Shown piece by piece: positions 33,035-40,932 of a stretch of DNA of 52,491 nt (its first letter is position 1; each line of letters begins with the position of its first letter). Source of the stretch: Candidatus Bathyarchaeota archaeon (GTDB taxonomy: Archaea > Thermoproteota > Bathyarchaeia > TCS64). The notes under the pieces are model-generated. The model did not search any database. It was not told where the DNA came from and worked only from the letters and a program-made list of their open reading frames with translations. The stretch spans positions 1-52,491 of the forward strand of contig JAGTRB010000015.1 in the NCBI GenBank assembly GCA_018396865.1, written 5' to 3'. A program made the translations under genes and the position numbers.

Positions 33035-33721
33035 TTAAAACTCCATGGGCAACCTTCTATCAAGCTCGATGGAGGAGAGCGAAACCTCGCAGGTGTATGC
33101 ATATGCCTCCACACCCCTCTCGACGGCGGTTTTCAGGGCCTCAGAGAACCTTGGATCGACCCCCCAGTTTGGCCTGAAGACCTCGGCATCACCCCTTTGG
33201 ACGAGGAAGAGGACTGCTGCCCTCCCGAAGTCCAACGCTCTTATGAGGGTCTTCATATGCCTCTCTCCCCTCGATGTAGGCGCATCCGGGAATAGGGCGA
33301 CCCCCTCCTCCACAAGAGTGCAGGACTTCACCTCCAAGAATAGATACTCTCCTCCCCCGTGGAGGAGGAAGTCTAGCCTTGAACCCTGGAGATGGGCCTC
33401 TCTCTCCTTTATATGCAAGCCCTTAAACTCGGGTATCAGGCCCGACTCAACAGCTTCTCCTATAACCTTGTTAGGCATCCTTGAGTCGACCGAGACCAAG
33501 CCCTCCCCTAATTCAACTAGGATCAGATCGTATCCTGTCTTCCTACCCCTAAGGCCCCTCTCAGAAAGGTGCACTTTAGCCCCAGCCCACAGAAGGCCCC
33601 TAAGCCTTCCAGGATTCGGTATGAAGCAGCCTCGGGATTCACCTTCAACCTCTACGAGGCCTAGGAACCGGTTGAGTCTATCCCTAAACCTCGCAGGTAT
33701 AAGTGGCCTCTCGAAATGCAA
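33035..33721 (-). CDS. sfsA: SfsA-family protein
   Basis: A 228-residue SfsA homologue. The N-terminal OB-like part (RFLGLVEVEGESRGCFIPNP, GRLRGLLWAGAKVHLSE) precedes a PD-(D/E)XK-like nuclease core visible in RLDFLLHGGGEYLFLEVKSC, then FPDAPTSRGERHMKTLIRAL. Related proteins were named for sugar-fermentation stimulation and have been suggested to be DNA/RNA nucleases. The archaeal role is unknown. The gene ends beside an unrelated operon and starts three bases after the phosphatase gene, so the two are probably co-transcribed. Confidence 0.93.
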   Translation of the reverse strand: MHFERPLIPARFRDRLNRFLGLVEVEGESRGCFIPNPGRLRGLLWAGAKVHLSERGLRGRKTGYDLILVELGEGLVSVDSRMPNKVIGEAVESGLIPEFKGLHIKEREAHLQGSRLDFLLHGGGEYLFLEVKSCTLVEEGVALFPDAPTSRGERHMKTLIRALDFGRAAVLFLVQRGDAEVFRPNWGVDPRFSEALKTAVERGVEAYAYTCEVSLSSIELDRRLPMEF

Positions 33722-33724
33722 TCC

Positions 33725-34522
33725 CTAGCGCTCCCCTATACGGCTCATGATCTCATCCAGCAGCTCCCGGCTGGAGGCTGCTACGAGCCTAAGCCTAGAC
33801 CCCCTCGATAGCATCAAATCAGCATCCATCGCCCCGTCTATAACATATACTCCTCCAGCTTCCTTCAAGATGAAGAGGCCGGCCGCCGCATCCGTCGCCC
33901 TCAAAGCTCCCCTATAATCAATATGGGCGTCCATGCTCCCCGACGCAACATGGCAGAGAGAGATGGAGGCGCATCCGAGTTGACGGAGATGACCCGCCTC
34001 ACCTATGAGCCTCTCTAACGAACGGAGATAGAATCCCTTGCTTATGTCGATAGAGATCAGGGCATCTTTAACTCTCGCGGGTCCCGAGGGCCTTATCCTA
34101 GAATCCCCCAGCCAAGCCCCTCTCCCCCTTTCCGCCCAGTATGTTAATCCAGAGTTCAGCTCCATGACTATGGCGGCTAGGGTTCCAGAGAGGTATGGCG
34201 TCTCTGATACGGCGATACTCGTGGTTGCATAGCCTACTCCCCTAGCCAAGTTGGTCGTGCCGTCTATGGGGTCCACGATGAGGTGCGCCTCTCCACCGCC
34301 GAGGGTGTACTCCCCCTCCTCGCTCACGACATTCATCGATGCTCCTATTTGGGTGAGGGTCTTTCGAATGGCATTATGAGCCAATAGGTCCAAGGTCCTC
34401 TTGAGCTCCTCCACTTCCAAGCCTCTCCTCTTTCTTAATACATACAGGACTTGTCTTCTAACGTTCTCCGCGGCATCAAAGAGGTTCGAGATGAGCTTGC
34501 CCTTCGACTCAGAATAGGACAT
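33725..34522 (-). CDS. inositol-monophosphatase-family phosphatase
   Basis: Magnesium-dependent, lithium-sensitive-type phosphatase. The metal site is VVSEEGEY, then IVDPIDGTTNLARG, and later LRATDAAAGLFILKEAGGVY; the usual tryptophan before the last aspartate is threonine. Archaeal members act on inositol phosphate, fructose 1,6-bisphosphate or 3'-phosphoadenosine phosphate. The ATG at 34522 is preferred because a TATA-like TAATTTAATC lies about 24 bases upstream. A longer reading from 34621 adds 33 residues unlike the family. APS-kinase-like and APH-like genes lie upstream, so PAP could be a substrate, but this is inference. Confidence 0.85.
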   Translation of the reverse strand: MSYSESKGKLISNLFDAAENVRRQVLYVLRKRRGLEVEELKRTLDLLAHNAIRKTLTQIGASMNVVSEEGEYTLGGGEAHLIVDPIDGTTNLARGVGYATTSIAVSETPYLSGTLAAIVMELNSGLTYWAERGRGAWLGDSRIRPSGPARVKDALISIDISKGFYLRSLERLIGEAGHLRQLGCASISLCHVASGSMDAHIDYRGALRATDAAAGLFILKEAGGVYVIDGAMDADLMLSRGSRLRLVAASSRELLDEIMSRIGER

Positions 34523-34717
34523 CCTGGAATTATTATTCGGGATTAAATTAATGGATTTCCCATGAAATTGCTTAACAAAAGTTTTATTGATTGGTCCTCT
34601 TAGGCTTTTGCTTTGATCCATTCCAAGATCTCAGCCTTAATAGGCTTTTCAACTTCTTTAGGTCATTTCAAAATGAGGGGGAAATAAGTTCTGGTTGAAA
34701 TTATGTTTTCCATTTTT

Positions 34718-35245
34718 CTATATGAAGCCGTTCTCCTTCATGATCTCTATGATCTTCTCGGCTGCTTTCTCTGGGGATTCTCTTACGCAGTCGATCTCCA
34801 GATCCGCATCCCAGGGCTCCTCGTACTCCTCTTGGAGGCCTGGAACATATTGGGCCTCACCCGCCTCCGCCTTCTTATATATCCCCTTTTTATCCCTCCC
34901 CCTGCAGACCTCCAGAGGACATCTTATGTAGACCTGCAGAAACCGGTCTATTAGGCCTCTGGCGGCCCTCCTCCACCTCCTCCTGTTTGCGGTGGCATCG
35001 AAGATCACGTTCACCCCGTTCTGGGTCAGCAGGACGCCTATGTAGACCAGGGAGTTATAGAAGGTCTCCCTCTCCTCGGGAGAGTATGTGGGGTTCGGCG
35101 TGAGGACCTTTCTAACAACATCGGATTCCAGGATCTGTACATGGACCCCCAGCCTCTCGAGCCTCTCCTTGACCGTCCTCGCTAGGGTAGACTTACCTGA
35201 TGCTGGAAGCCCAGTGATCCAAATAGCCCATCCCTCTTTCACCAA
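34718..35245 (-). CDS. APS-kinase-like P-loop kinase
   Basis: A 175-residue P-loop kinase closest to adenylylsulfate kinase (CysC). Walker A is TGLPASGKST (residues 11-20), and IRCPLEVCRGRDKKGIYKKA is the conserved CysC lid region. Residues that usually hold APS differ: ESDVVRKVL replaces the DGDNVR-type loop, ETFYNSLVYIG the ENIRR segment, and VIFDATANRRRWRR the FISP segment. The substrate may therefore not be APS. It starts two bases after the end of the APH-like gene, so the two are translated together. The name cysC should be used only with caution. Confidence 0.75.
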   Translation of the reverse strand: MVKEGWAIWITGLPASGKSTLARTVKERLERLGVHVQILESDVVRKVLTPNPTYSPEERETFYNSLVYIGVLLTQNGVNVIFDATANRRRWRRAARGLIDRFLQVYIRCPLEVCRGRDKKGIYKKAEAGEAQYVPGLQEEYEEPWDADLEIDCVRESPEKAAEKIIEIMKENGFI

Positions 35246-35247
35246 GA

Positions 35248-36357
35248 TTAATCCTCCAGCAAGCCGTTAACCTCATGGTGATCGAATGTTGAAACCTCTA
35301 GGATATTTCTGGCGAAGTTTAGAATCTTCCTTCTCACATCTAATGGGAGGTTGGGATACCAGATTGGGGATGCTATGACCAGGGCCCTCCAGCAGAAGAA
35401 GGGCTGAACCACCTGGAGAAGCTCGCGATCTCCCGCGGCCTCAAGATAATTCTCGAAGAATGTCTCCCAGAGAATCTTGAAGGGTCCATCCAGCTCACCG
35501 GTCTGTTGGAGGGCGTAGAAGAGGTAGTTGATGGCTAGGGCTGTTACATCATCCGCCGGCTCACCCCACTCTCCCCTGCTCCGGTCCAAGAGCTTGAACT
35601 CAGTATCCCCCGTGAAGATGATGTTCCATGGGTGGTAGTCGCCGTGAACCATTGAGAGGCGGTGGGTGAGGTTCTTCAACCTCCACCTCCAGTCTATGCA
35701 TCTCTTCTCGATGGCTGATAGCTCTCCGGGTCCAATGTATTCTAAACCAGTTGGGTAGCTGTCGGTGAGGCCGAAGATGCACTCGCTATGACCTACGAGC
35801 TCTCTGATCCTCCTCTCATAGAGCCCAGGCTCACAACCTTTAACCGAGTGAATCTCGGCCAGATATCCCGCTAGGGCCTTACAACGCCTCAAGTCTAGAT
35901 CCGATAAATCCCCGGTCTCCCTTATCCTGTCAAGATCTCTATAGTATTCAAGACCCTCTGCCATCTCTGTCAAGATGAAGAACTCGATGGGATCCTCAAT
36001 GGATCTCATTGATCCCTTCCTCGTTATGACCCCGACATCTATGGCCTTCACATGCCTTGGGAGGGTGTTGAAGGCCTCACCCTGCCAGATTAGGATGGCT
36101 GCCCTGTCCGCCATCCTCTCATGGCCAAACCCTCCAGCCCTCACCGTGTTGAGGACAACCCTTCTGTGGACCCCTTCAACCGTGAATTCTATTGAGAGAG
36201 CTGTTCCATAGCTATAACCCTTAAGGGCTTCTTCGGGCTTTATCCCCGTAATCCCTAGGGGACTCAGGCTTGTGATCTGGACTTCACCCCCGTAGAGGTT
36301 CGAGAGATAACCCCTGAGAGCCTCGAGGCTTATCTTCATGTTCTCACATTTCATCAT
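35248..36357 (-). CDS. APH-fold small-molecule kinase
   Basis: An aminoglycoside-phosphotransferase-like (APH) kinase of 369 residues. The catalytic loop is SMVHGDYHPWNIIF (H238, D240, N245), and the metal-binding aspartate is D258 in KLLDRSRGEWGEPADD. The N-terminal lobe (about 1-130) has GYSYGTALSIEFTVEGVHRR, where a lysine or arginine would bind ATP. Such enzymes phosphorylate choline, homoserine, sugars or antibiotics; nothing here picks one. The two-base spacing to the APS-kinase-like gene argues for a common pathway or complex. Confidence 0.8.
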   Translation of the reverse strand: MMKCENMKISLEALRGYLSNLYGGEVQITSLSPLGITGIKPEEALKGYSYGTALSIEFTVEGVHRRVVLNTVRAGGFGHERMADRAAILIWQGEAFNTLPRHVKAIDVGVITRKGSMRSIEDPIEFFILTEMAEGLEYYRDLDRIRETGDLSDLDLRRCKALAGYLAEIHSVKGCEPGLYERRIRELVGHSECIFGLTDSYPTGLEYIGPGELSAIEKRCIDWRWRLKNLTHRLSMVHGDYHPWNIIFTGDTEFKLLDRSRGEWGEPADDVTALAINYLFYALQQTGELDGPFKILWETFFENYLEAAGDRELLQVVQPFFCWRALVIASPIWYPNLPLDVRRKILNFARNILEVSTFDHHEVNGLLED

Positions 36358-36490
36358 ACACCTACATCCTAAAAGGTGTTCGGTTTTTAAGAGAGTTTAA
36401 TTTGCCTATCTCTCCATTATATCTTTAATTTAAACAGTTAAATAATTGATCTTGTTTAATGAAATCGATGAAAAGAAAGATGATTATAGA

Positions 36491-36504
36491 GATACATATG
36501 TATC
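36491..36504. promoter_or_regulatory. 14-base perfect palindrome
   Basis: GATACATATGTATC is a perfect palindrome within the 281-base AT-rich space between the divergent APH-like and argS genes. It could be an operator for either gene. Nothing else in the spacer except TATA-like AT runs is recognisable. Confidence 0.3.
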
Positions 36505-36647
36505 CTTTTTTCCATCACTTTCATATGGAGGTAAGATCTTATCTCGGATGTTGAAAACCCTTTAAAGGAAAAATTTTTCAGTGAGGGCTGTATTATCTCC
36601 TCGTCCACCCTGGTCGATAAACCGGATTTTAAGGACGTGTGAAATGG

Positions 36648-38579
36648 ATGTCTAACCCTCTCTTGCAGCTAAGGGCTGAGTGCAGAAGGCTATTAGAGGA
36701 GGCTTTAAAAGGGCTCTACCCGGATACTGAGCTTCCTGAAGATAGGTTATCGAGGCCCCCAAGCATAGAGATGGGGGAGATCTCATCCTCGTTATGCCTA
36801 CAACTCGCCCAAAGGCTCGGCCTGAAGCCCATAGACCTAGCAAAGAGAATGGTAACGGAGATAAATATTGCCTCCAGGAGGCTGGTGGCCTCAGCTGAGG
36901 AGAAGAATGGATATATCAACTTCCATGCGGACACTGGAAACTTCTCCAAGCTTGTCCTCGAGGCTGCGACCGGAGATGAGGAATATGGCTTCTTGAAGAC
37001 AGACTCGCCTGAGAGGGTTATGGTGGAGCACACCAGCGCTAACCCCATACGCCCCCTCCACATCGGAACAGCTCGAAACTCCGTTCTCGGAGACGCCTTA
37101 GCCAGGATGCAGAGGAGGAGGGGCCACAGCGTCGAGGTTCACTTCTACGTAGATGACATGGGAAGGCAGGTAGCTACGGCTACCTATGGCTGGAGGCTGT
37201 TGGGGAAGCCTGAGCCATCAGGCAGAGCGGATGAATGGTTCGGTGAGATATATGCCATAGTGAATGTCCTAAAGGAGGTTAAGAGGCTGAAGAGGGAGCT
37301 CGAGGAGGCGAAGGAGAGGGGGGACGACGAGAGGGTTTGGAGGATAAATAAGGAGCTGGACAAGTACGCCTCTGCGGCTAACGAGCTCAGGGAGAGGAGC
37401 CCCCTGTTCGACGAGCTTAACGAGAGGATGAAGTCAGAGCCAGACCCCGAGGGAGGCATTATGAAGCTAAACACAGAGTATGAGAGGGGGATCCCCGAGG
37501 CCAAGAGCGATGTAAGGAGGCTGGTGGAGCACTGCGTGAGGGGCTTCGAGGAAGTCCTAGGAGAGCTGGACATAAGGTTTGACTTTTGGGACTACGAGGG
37601 AGACCTAGTCTGGAGCGGGGCCGTGGAGGAGGCCATAGAGGCCCTCAGGAGAACCCCATACACCTCCTATGAGGAGGGGGCCCTGATCCTTGACTGTGAG
37701 GCCGTTGCAAGATCTCTAGGGCTGAAAGAGAGGTGGGGGATAAACCCCTCATATGAGATACCCAGGCTTGTACTGATGAGGGCGGATGGAACAACCCTCT
37801 ACACGCCCAGGGATATAGCGTACTCTATCCAGAAGTTCAGGAGGGTCGACAGGGTCATAAACGTTATCGGGTGTGACCAGAGCCTAGCCCAGCTCCAGCT
37901 CAGGATAGCTTTGGCAGCGATGGGAAGGCTGGAGCTCGCCGATAGGCAGATCCACTACGCCTACGAGTTCGTCAGGCTTCCGGAGGTGAAGATGAGCGGC
38001 CGCCTGGGTAGATATGTGACCCTGAGAGAACTCCTAGAGAGGGCTGTATCCCTCGCCTACGAGGAGGTCTCAAAGAGATCCCCAAACCTCACAGAGGAGG
38101 AGATGCGCAGCATTGCGAGGATGGTGGGGCACGGAGCCGTGAAGTACACTTTACTCAGTCTAGACCCGATGAAGGTGGTGGTCTTCGACTGGAATAAGGC
38201 GCTGAACTTCGAGATGAACAGCGCCCCATTCATCCAGTACTCCCACGCCAGGGCCTGCAATATACTAAAAAGGGCTCCGAGCCGCCCAGAGCCAGATTAC
38301 TCCCTGCTCAATGATGCCAGGGAGAGAGAGCTGGTGCTCCTGATAGCCCAGTTCCCGGAGGTGTTCTCAGAGGCCTGCGAGAGCCTCAGGCCGAGTGAGA
38401 TCTCCTCATATGCTAATATCCTAGCTGACAGGTTCAACGCCTTCTATTCAGCCCTTCCAGTCATAAAGGCCGAGCCCCCGGGACTAGCTGGAGCCAGACT
38501 CATGCTCGTCGACTCCGTGAGGATAGTCCTCAGAAACGCCCTCTCGGTATTGGGAATAGAGGCGCCGGAACGGATGTGA
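36648..38579 (+). CDS. argS: arginyl-tRNA synthetase
   Basis: Class I aminoacyl-tRNA synthetase charging tRNA-Arg. The HIGH-type motif is in HTSANPIRPLHIGTARNSVL, and the KMSK-type motif is VKMSGRLGRYVTLREL. An N-terminal Add1 domain and a C-terminal DALR anticodon-binding domain (EMNSAPFIQYSHARACNILK and onward) are present. The total of 643 residues from the ATG is normal for archaea; a GTG three codons earlier (36639) is possible. A charged helical insert, rich in E, K and R, sits near residues 195-275. Confidence 0.96.
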   Translation: MSNPLLQLRAECRRLLEEALKGLYPDTELPEDRLSRPPSIEMGEISSSLCLQLAQRLGLKPIDLAKRMVTEINIASRRLVASAEEKNGYINFHADTGNFSKLVLEAATGDEEYGFLKTDSPERVMVEHTSANPIRPLHIGTARNSVLGDALARMQRRRGHSVEVHFYVDDMGRQVATATYGWRLLGKPEPSGRADEWFGEIYAIVNVLKEVKRLKRELEEAKERGDDERVWRINKELDKYASAANELRERSPLFDELNERMKSEPDPEGGIMKLNTEYERGIPEAKSDVRRLVEHCVRGFEEVLGELDIRFDFWDYEGDLVWSGAVEEAIEALRRTPYTSYEEGALILDCEAVARSLGLKERWGINPSYEIPRLVLMRADGTTLYTPRDIAYSIQKFRRVDRVINVIGCDQSLAQLQLRIALAAMGRLELADRQIHYAYEFVRLPEVKMSGRLGRYVTLRELLERAVSLAYEEVSKRSPNLTEEEMRSIARMVGHGAVKYTLLSLDPMKVVVFDWNKALNFEMNSAPFIQYSHARACNILKRAPSRPEPDYSLLNDARERELVLLIAQFPEVFSEACESLRPSEISSYANILADRFNAFYSALPVIKAEPPGLAGARLMLVDSVRIVLRNALSVLGIEAPERM

Positions 38580-38640
38580 CGAGAGACTCGAGTAGGGTTT
38601 AAATATTCGATTTCAAGGGTCATCTAACGAGGTCTAGAAG

Positions 38641-39603
38641 ATGAACCTTTGGAAGCTGAGGCTATCCATGGCTGGAACCCTGGCCGTGATAATTGGCATC
38701 ACGACCTTGGGATTTGCATTGGTTCTATCGCTCATGAACTCTCTGAGCCTCCTATCTCTCGTAGTCCTAGTCGCGGCCTTCAACATAATCCAATGGCTTA
38801 TAGCCCCATATATGGTCGACATGCTATATAGGGTTCGGCCCTTAGGGGCTGATGAGAGCCCTAGGCTGCACAGGATCCTTCAAGAACTCTCGCATAGATC
38901 TGGAATAAGGCCTCCTAAGCTGATGATGGCCGACCTACCCGTGCCAAATGCCTTCGCATATGGCTCCCCCCTCACCGGGAGCAGGGTGGCCGTTACTAGA
39001 GGGCTCCTCAGCTCCCTTGATGAGGAGGAGGTTGAGGCGGTTATAGGCCACGAGCTTGGCCACCTCAAGCACCGCGATGTCCAGGTGATGATGTTCGCCT
39101 CCTTCCTTCCATCCCTCTTCTACCTATTAGCCAGGTCGATGCTCTATTCCAGCTATTATTATGATCGCAGGGATAGGAGGGATGGGGGAGGACTGGCCCT
39201 GCTTGGCGGGGTCTCGATGCTCATCTACTTCGTTCTCCTCCTCTTCTCCTTAAGCCTGAGCAGGCTTAGGGAGTACTACGCAGACCAGCACAGCGTCTCC
39301 GTAGTTGAGGATGGAGCGAGGAAGCTATCAGAGGGGCTGGCCAAGATAGTCTCATCAACCCTCAGGGTTCGATCTTATACGGGAGGCTCCCTTGGCATAA
39401 GCGGCTTCAAGACCCTATTCATCTCCGACCCCGATAGGGCATCTCAAGACGCCTTGGATCTCCAAGCAGCTTGGAGGGGTGGATCGGACAGCGAACTGGT
39501 GAGGAGCATCTTGAGCAGGAAGGTCACCTGGCTCGACAACCTACTGGAGCTTTTCTCCACCCATCCGAATATAGTGAAGAGGATTAGGGCCCTTCAGTCA
39601 TAA
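38641..39603 (+). CDS. htpX: HtpX-like zinc metalloprotease
   Basis: Membrane-bound M48 protease for quality control of membrane proteins. The zinc site is AVIGHELGHLKHRDVQ (HELGH at 137-141), with the third ligand E211 in LREYYADQHS. Two hydrophobic segments precede the catalytic domain (ITTLGFALVLSLM and LVVLVAAFNIIQWLIAPYMV) and two more follow (LPSLFYLLAR and LGGVSMLIYFVLLLFSLSL). It lies 61 bases after argS. Its last six bases overlap the convergent uracil-DNA glycosylase gene. Confidence 0.95.
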   Translation: MNLWKLRLSMAGTLAVIIGITTLGFALVLSLMNSLSLLSLVVLVAAFNIIQWLIAPYMVDMLYRVRPLGADESPRLHRILQELSHRSGIRPPKLMMADLPVPNAFAYGSPLTGSRVAVTRGLLSSLDEEEVEAVIGHELGHLKHRDVQVMMFASFLPSLFYLLARSMLYSSYYYDRRDRRDGGGLALLGGVSMLIYFVLLLFSLSLSRLREYYADQHSVSVVEDGARKLSEGLAKIVSSTLRVRSYTGGSLGISGFKTLFISDPDRASQDALDLQAAWRGGSDSELVRSILSRKVTWLDNLLELFSTHPNIVKRIRALQS

Positions 39604-40224
39604 AGATGCCTCAAGGCCGTCTAGAATACTCCTAAGAGATTCGAAATCCCTCCTTAACACATACTCCAATCCCTTTGTGTAGAGGGCTGAGGCTGGGTGA
39701 TAGGAGGGGAGGAGGATAACCTCCCCCCAAGGAGCCTCAACTCTGAAGGATTTTCCATGGACCTCCCCAATATACCTTGGACTCAACCCGAAGCGGGTCA
39801 TCAGGTACTGGGTCGCAGTATTGCCCATGGAGACGATGATCCTGGGCCTCAAGATACTTAGCTGCCGCTCCAAGTAGGGGGAACAGGCCTCCACCTCCTC
39901 TGCTCTAGGAGGCCTATTCCTAGGGGGACGGCATTTCACCACGTTTCCAATATAGACATCGCCCCTACTCAGCCCTATGCCCCCGAGGAGATCGTTCAAC
40001 AGTTGGCCGGCTGCCCCAGCGAAGGGCCTCCCGGTCTCATCCTCCCTTCTCCCAGGTGCCTCTCCCACGAGGAAAGCCTTCGCATCAAGGCTCCCCTCTC
40101 CTAAAACCGGGTTCCTCCTTCCCTCCCAGAGGCCACACCTTCTACAGCTTTGAACCTCCAAGTGCAGGTTCCTCATACTCTCCGACTTTTCTCGGGCCTG
40201 GAGGCTTTGCGGGAGGCTCATCAA
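39598..40224 (-). CDS. uracil-DNA glycosylase, family 4
   Basis: Iron-sulfur UDG that removes uracil from DNA. Four cysteines for the 4Fe-4S cluster are visible: CRRCG near the start, VKCRPP and VEACSPYL. The catalytic and uracil-binding motifs are LVGEAPGRREDETGRPFAGA, the NVVKC segment and SYHPASALY. It is of typical length for thermophilic archaea at 208 residues. An ATG near 40168 (reading RNLHLEVQS) may be the real start. Upstream it is divergent from the ArsR-like regulator. Confidence 0.93.
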   Translation of the reverse strand: MMSLPQSLQAREKSESMRNLHLEVQSCRRCGLWEGRRNPVLGEGSLDAKAFLVGEAPGRREDETGRPFAGAAGQLLNDLLGGIGLSRGDVYIGNVVKCRPPRNRPPRAEEVEACSPYLERQLSILRPRIIVSMGNTATQYLMTRFGLSPRYIGEVHGKSFRVEAPWGEVILLPSYHPASALYTKGLEYVLRRDFESLRSILDGLEASL

Positions 40225-40320
40225 ATCTATCGAGGTTTAAGGAGAAAATTTAACATTCCCTTATCACAGAGGGACAGAATCGCAACATTTTTATGCAACG
40301 CTGCAGAGTTCTGTAGAACC

Positions 40321-40932
40321 TTGAGAGAAGTACTCATAATAAAGGACCCTGAGATTGCAAAGCTATTCGCGGATGAGACCAGGCGCCAGATCCTTCACCG
40401 CCTGAGGCATCGGGAGCTATCAGCATCGGATCTAGCCGAGGCGCTGGGCAAGAGCCATTCAAGCATATTACATCACCTGAAGCTCCTCCAAGATGCGGGG
40501 CTAGTCGAGGAGACAAGGATTGAGAGGAGGAGGAACCTCGTCCAGAGCTATTACAGGAGCACCGCGAAGATGTTCATAATCTCATACACCCTCACAGAGA
40601 CCCTGGGAGATATGGAGGGCTTCCCCTGGAGCAGAGAGGTGCTCAGGAGGATACTGGATGGATTGAGGGATATGGGTTATGTATACCCAGAGGGGAAGGG
40701 GGATAGGGTCCTAGAGCTAATAGGGGGCTGCTACATGAAGGAGCAGAAGGCCCTCGAGGAGATCATAGAGAGGCAGACCACCCCAATAAAGGCAGATAGA
40801 CACATCTACTTCGCGACGACCAGGCTCCTTACGATGCTGAAGCTATCAAGCGACGAGGAGTACATGAGGATGATAGGGGAACTCAAGGAACTCTTAAGGG
40901 GTCCCCAGGGAGAGGACGAAAATGGATCTTAA
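40321..40932 (+). CDS. ArsR-like winged-helix regulator
   Basis: A 203-residue regulator. The N-terminal winged helix is LFADETRRQILHRLRHRELS, ASDLAEALGKSHSSILHHLK and LLQDAGLVEETRIERRR. A long C-terminal helical part follows (residues 80-200). The TTG at 40321 is chosen: it lies about 33 bases after the TATA-like ATTTTTATGC and gives a family-like start. Readings extending to 40150 overlap the divergent glycosylase gene. The gene overlaps the first ABC-transporter gene by 11 bases, so it probably controls that operon. Confidence 0.8.
   Translation: MREVLIIKDPEIAKLFADETRRQILHRLRHRELSASDLAEALGKSHSSILHHLKLLQDAGLVEETRIERRRNLVQSYYRSTAKMFIISYTLTETLGDMEGFPWSREVLRRILDGLRDMGYVYPEGKGDRVLELIGGCYMKEQKALEEIIERQTTPIKADRHIYFATTRLLTMLKLSSDEEYMRMIGELKELLRGPQGEDENGS

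Noticed and set aside
36639-36647. GTG start for argS
   Set aside because: It adds only three residues unlike the family and has no ribosome site; the ATG at 36648 is at least as good, though neither is proven.
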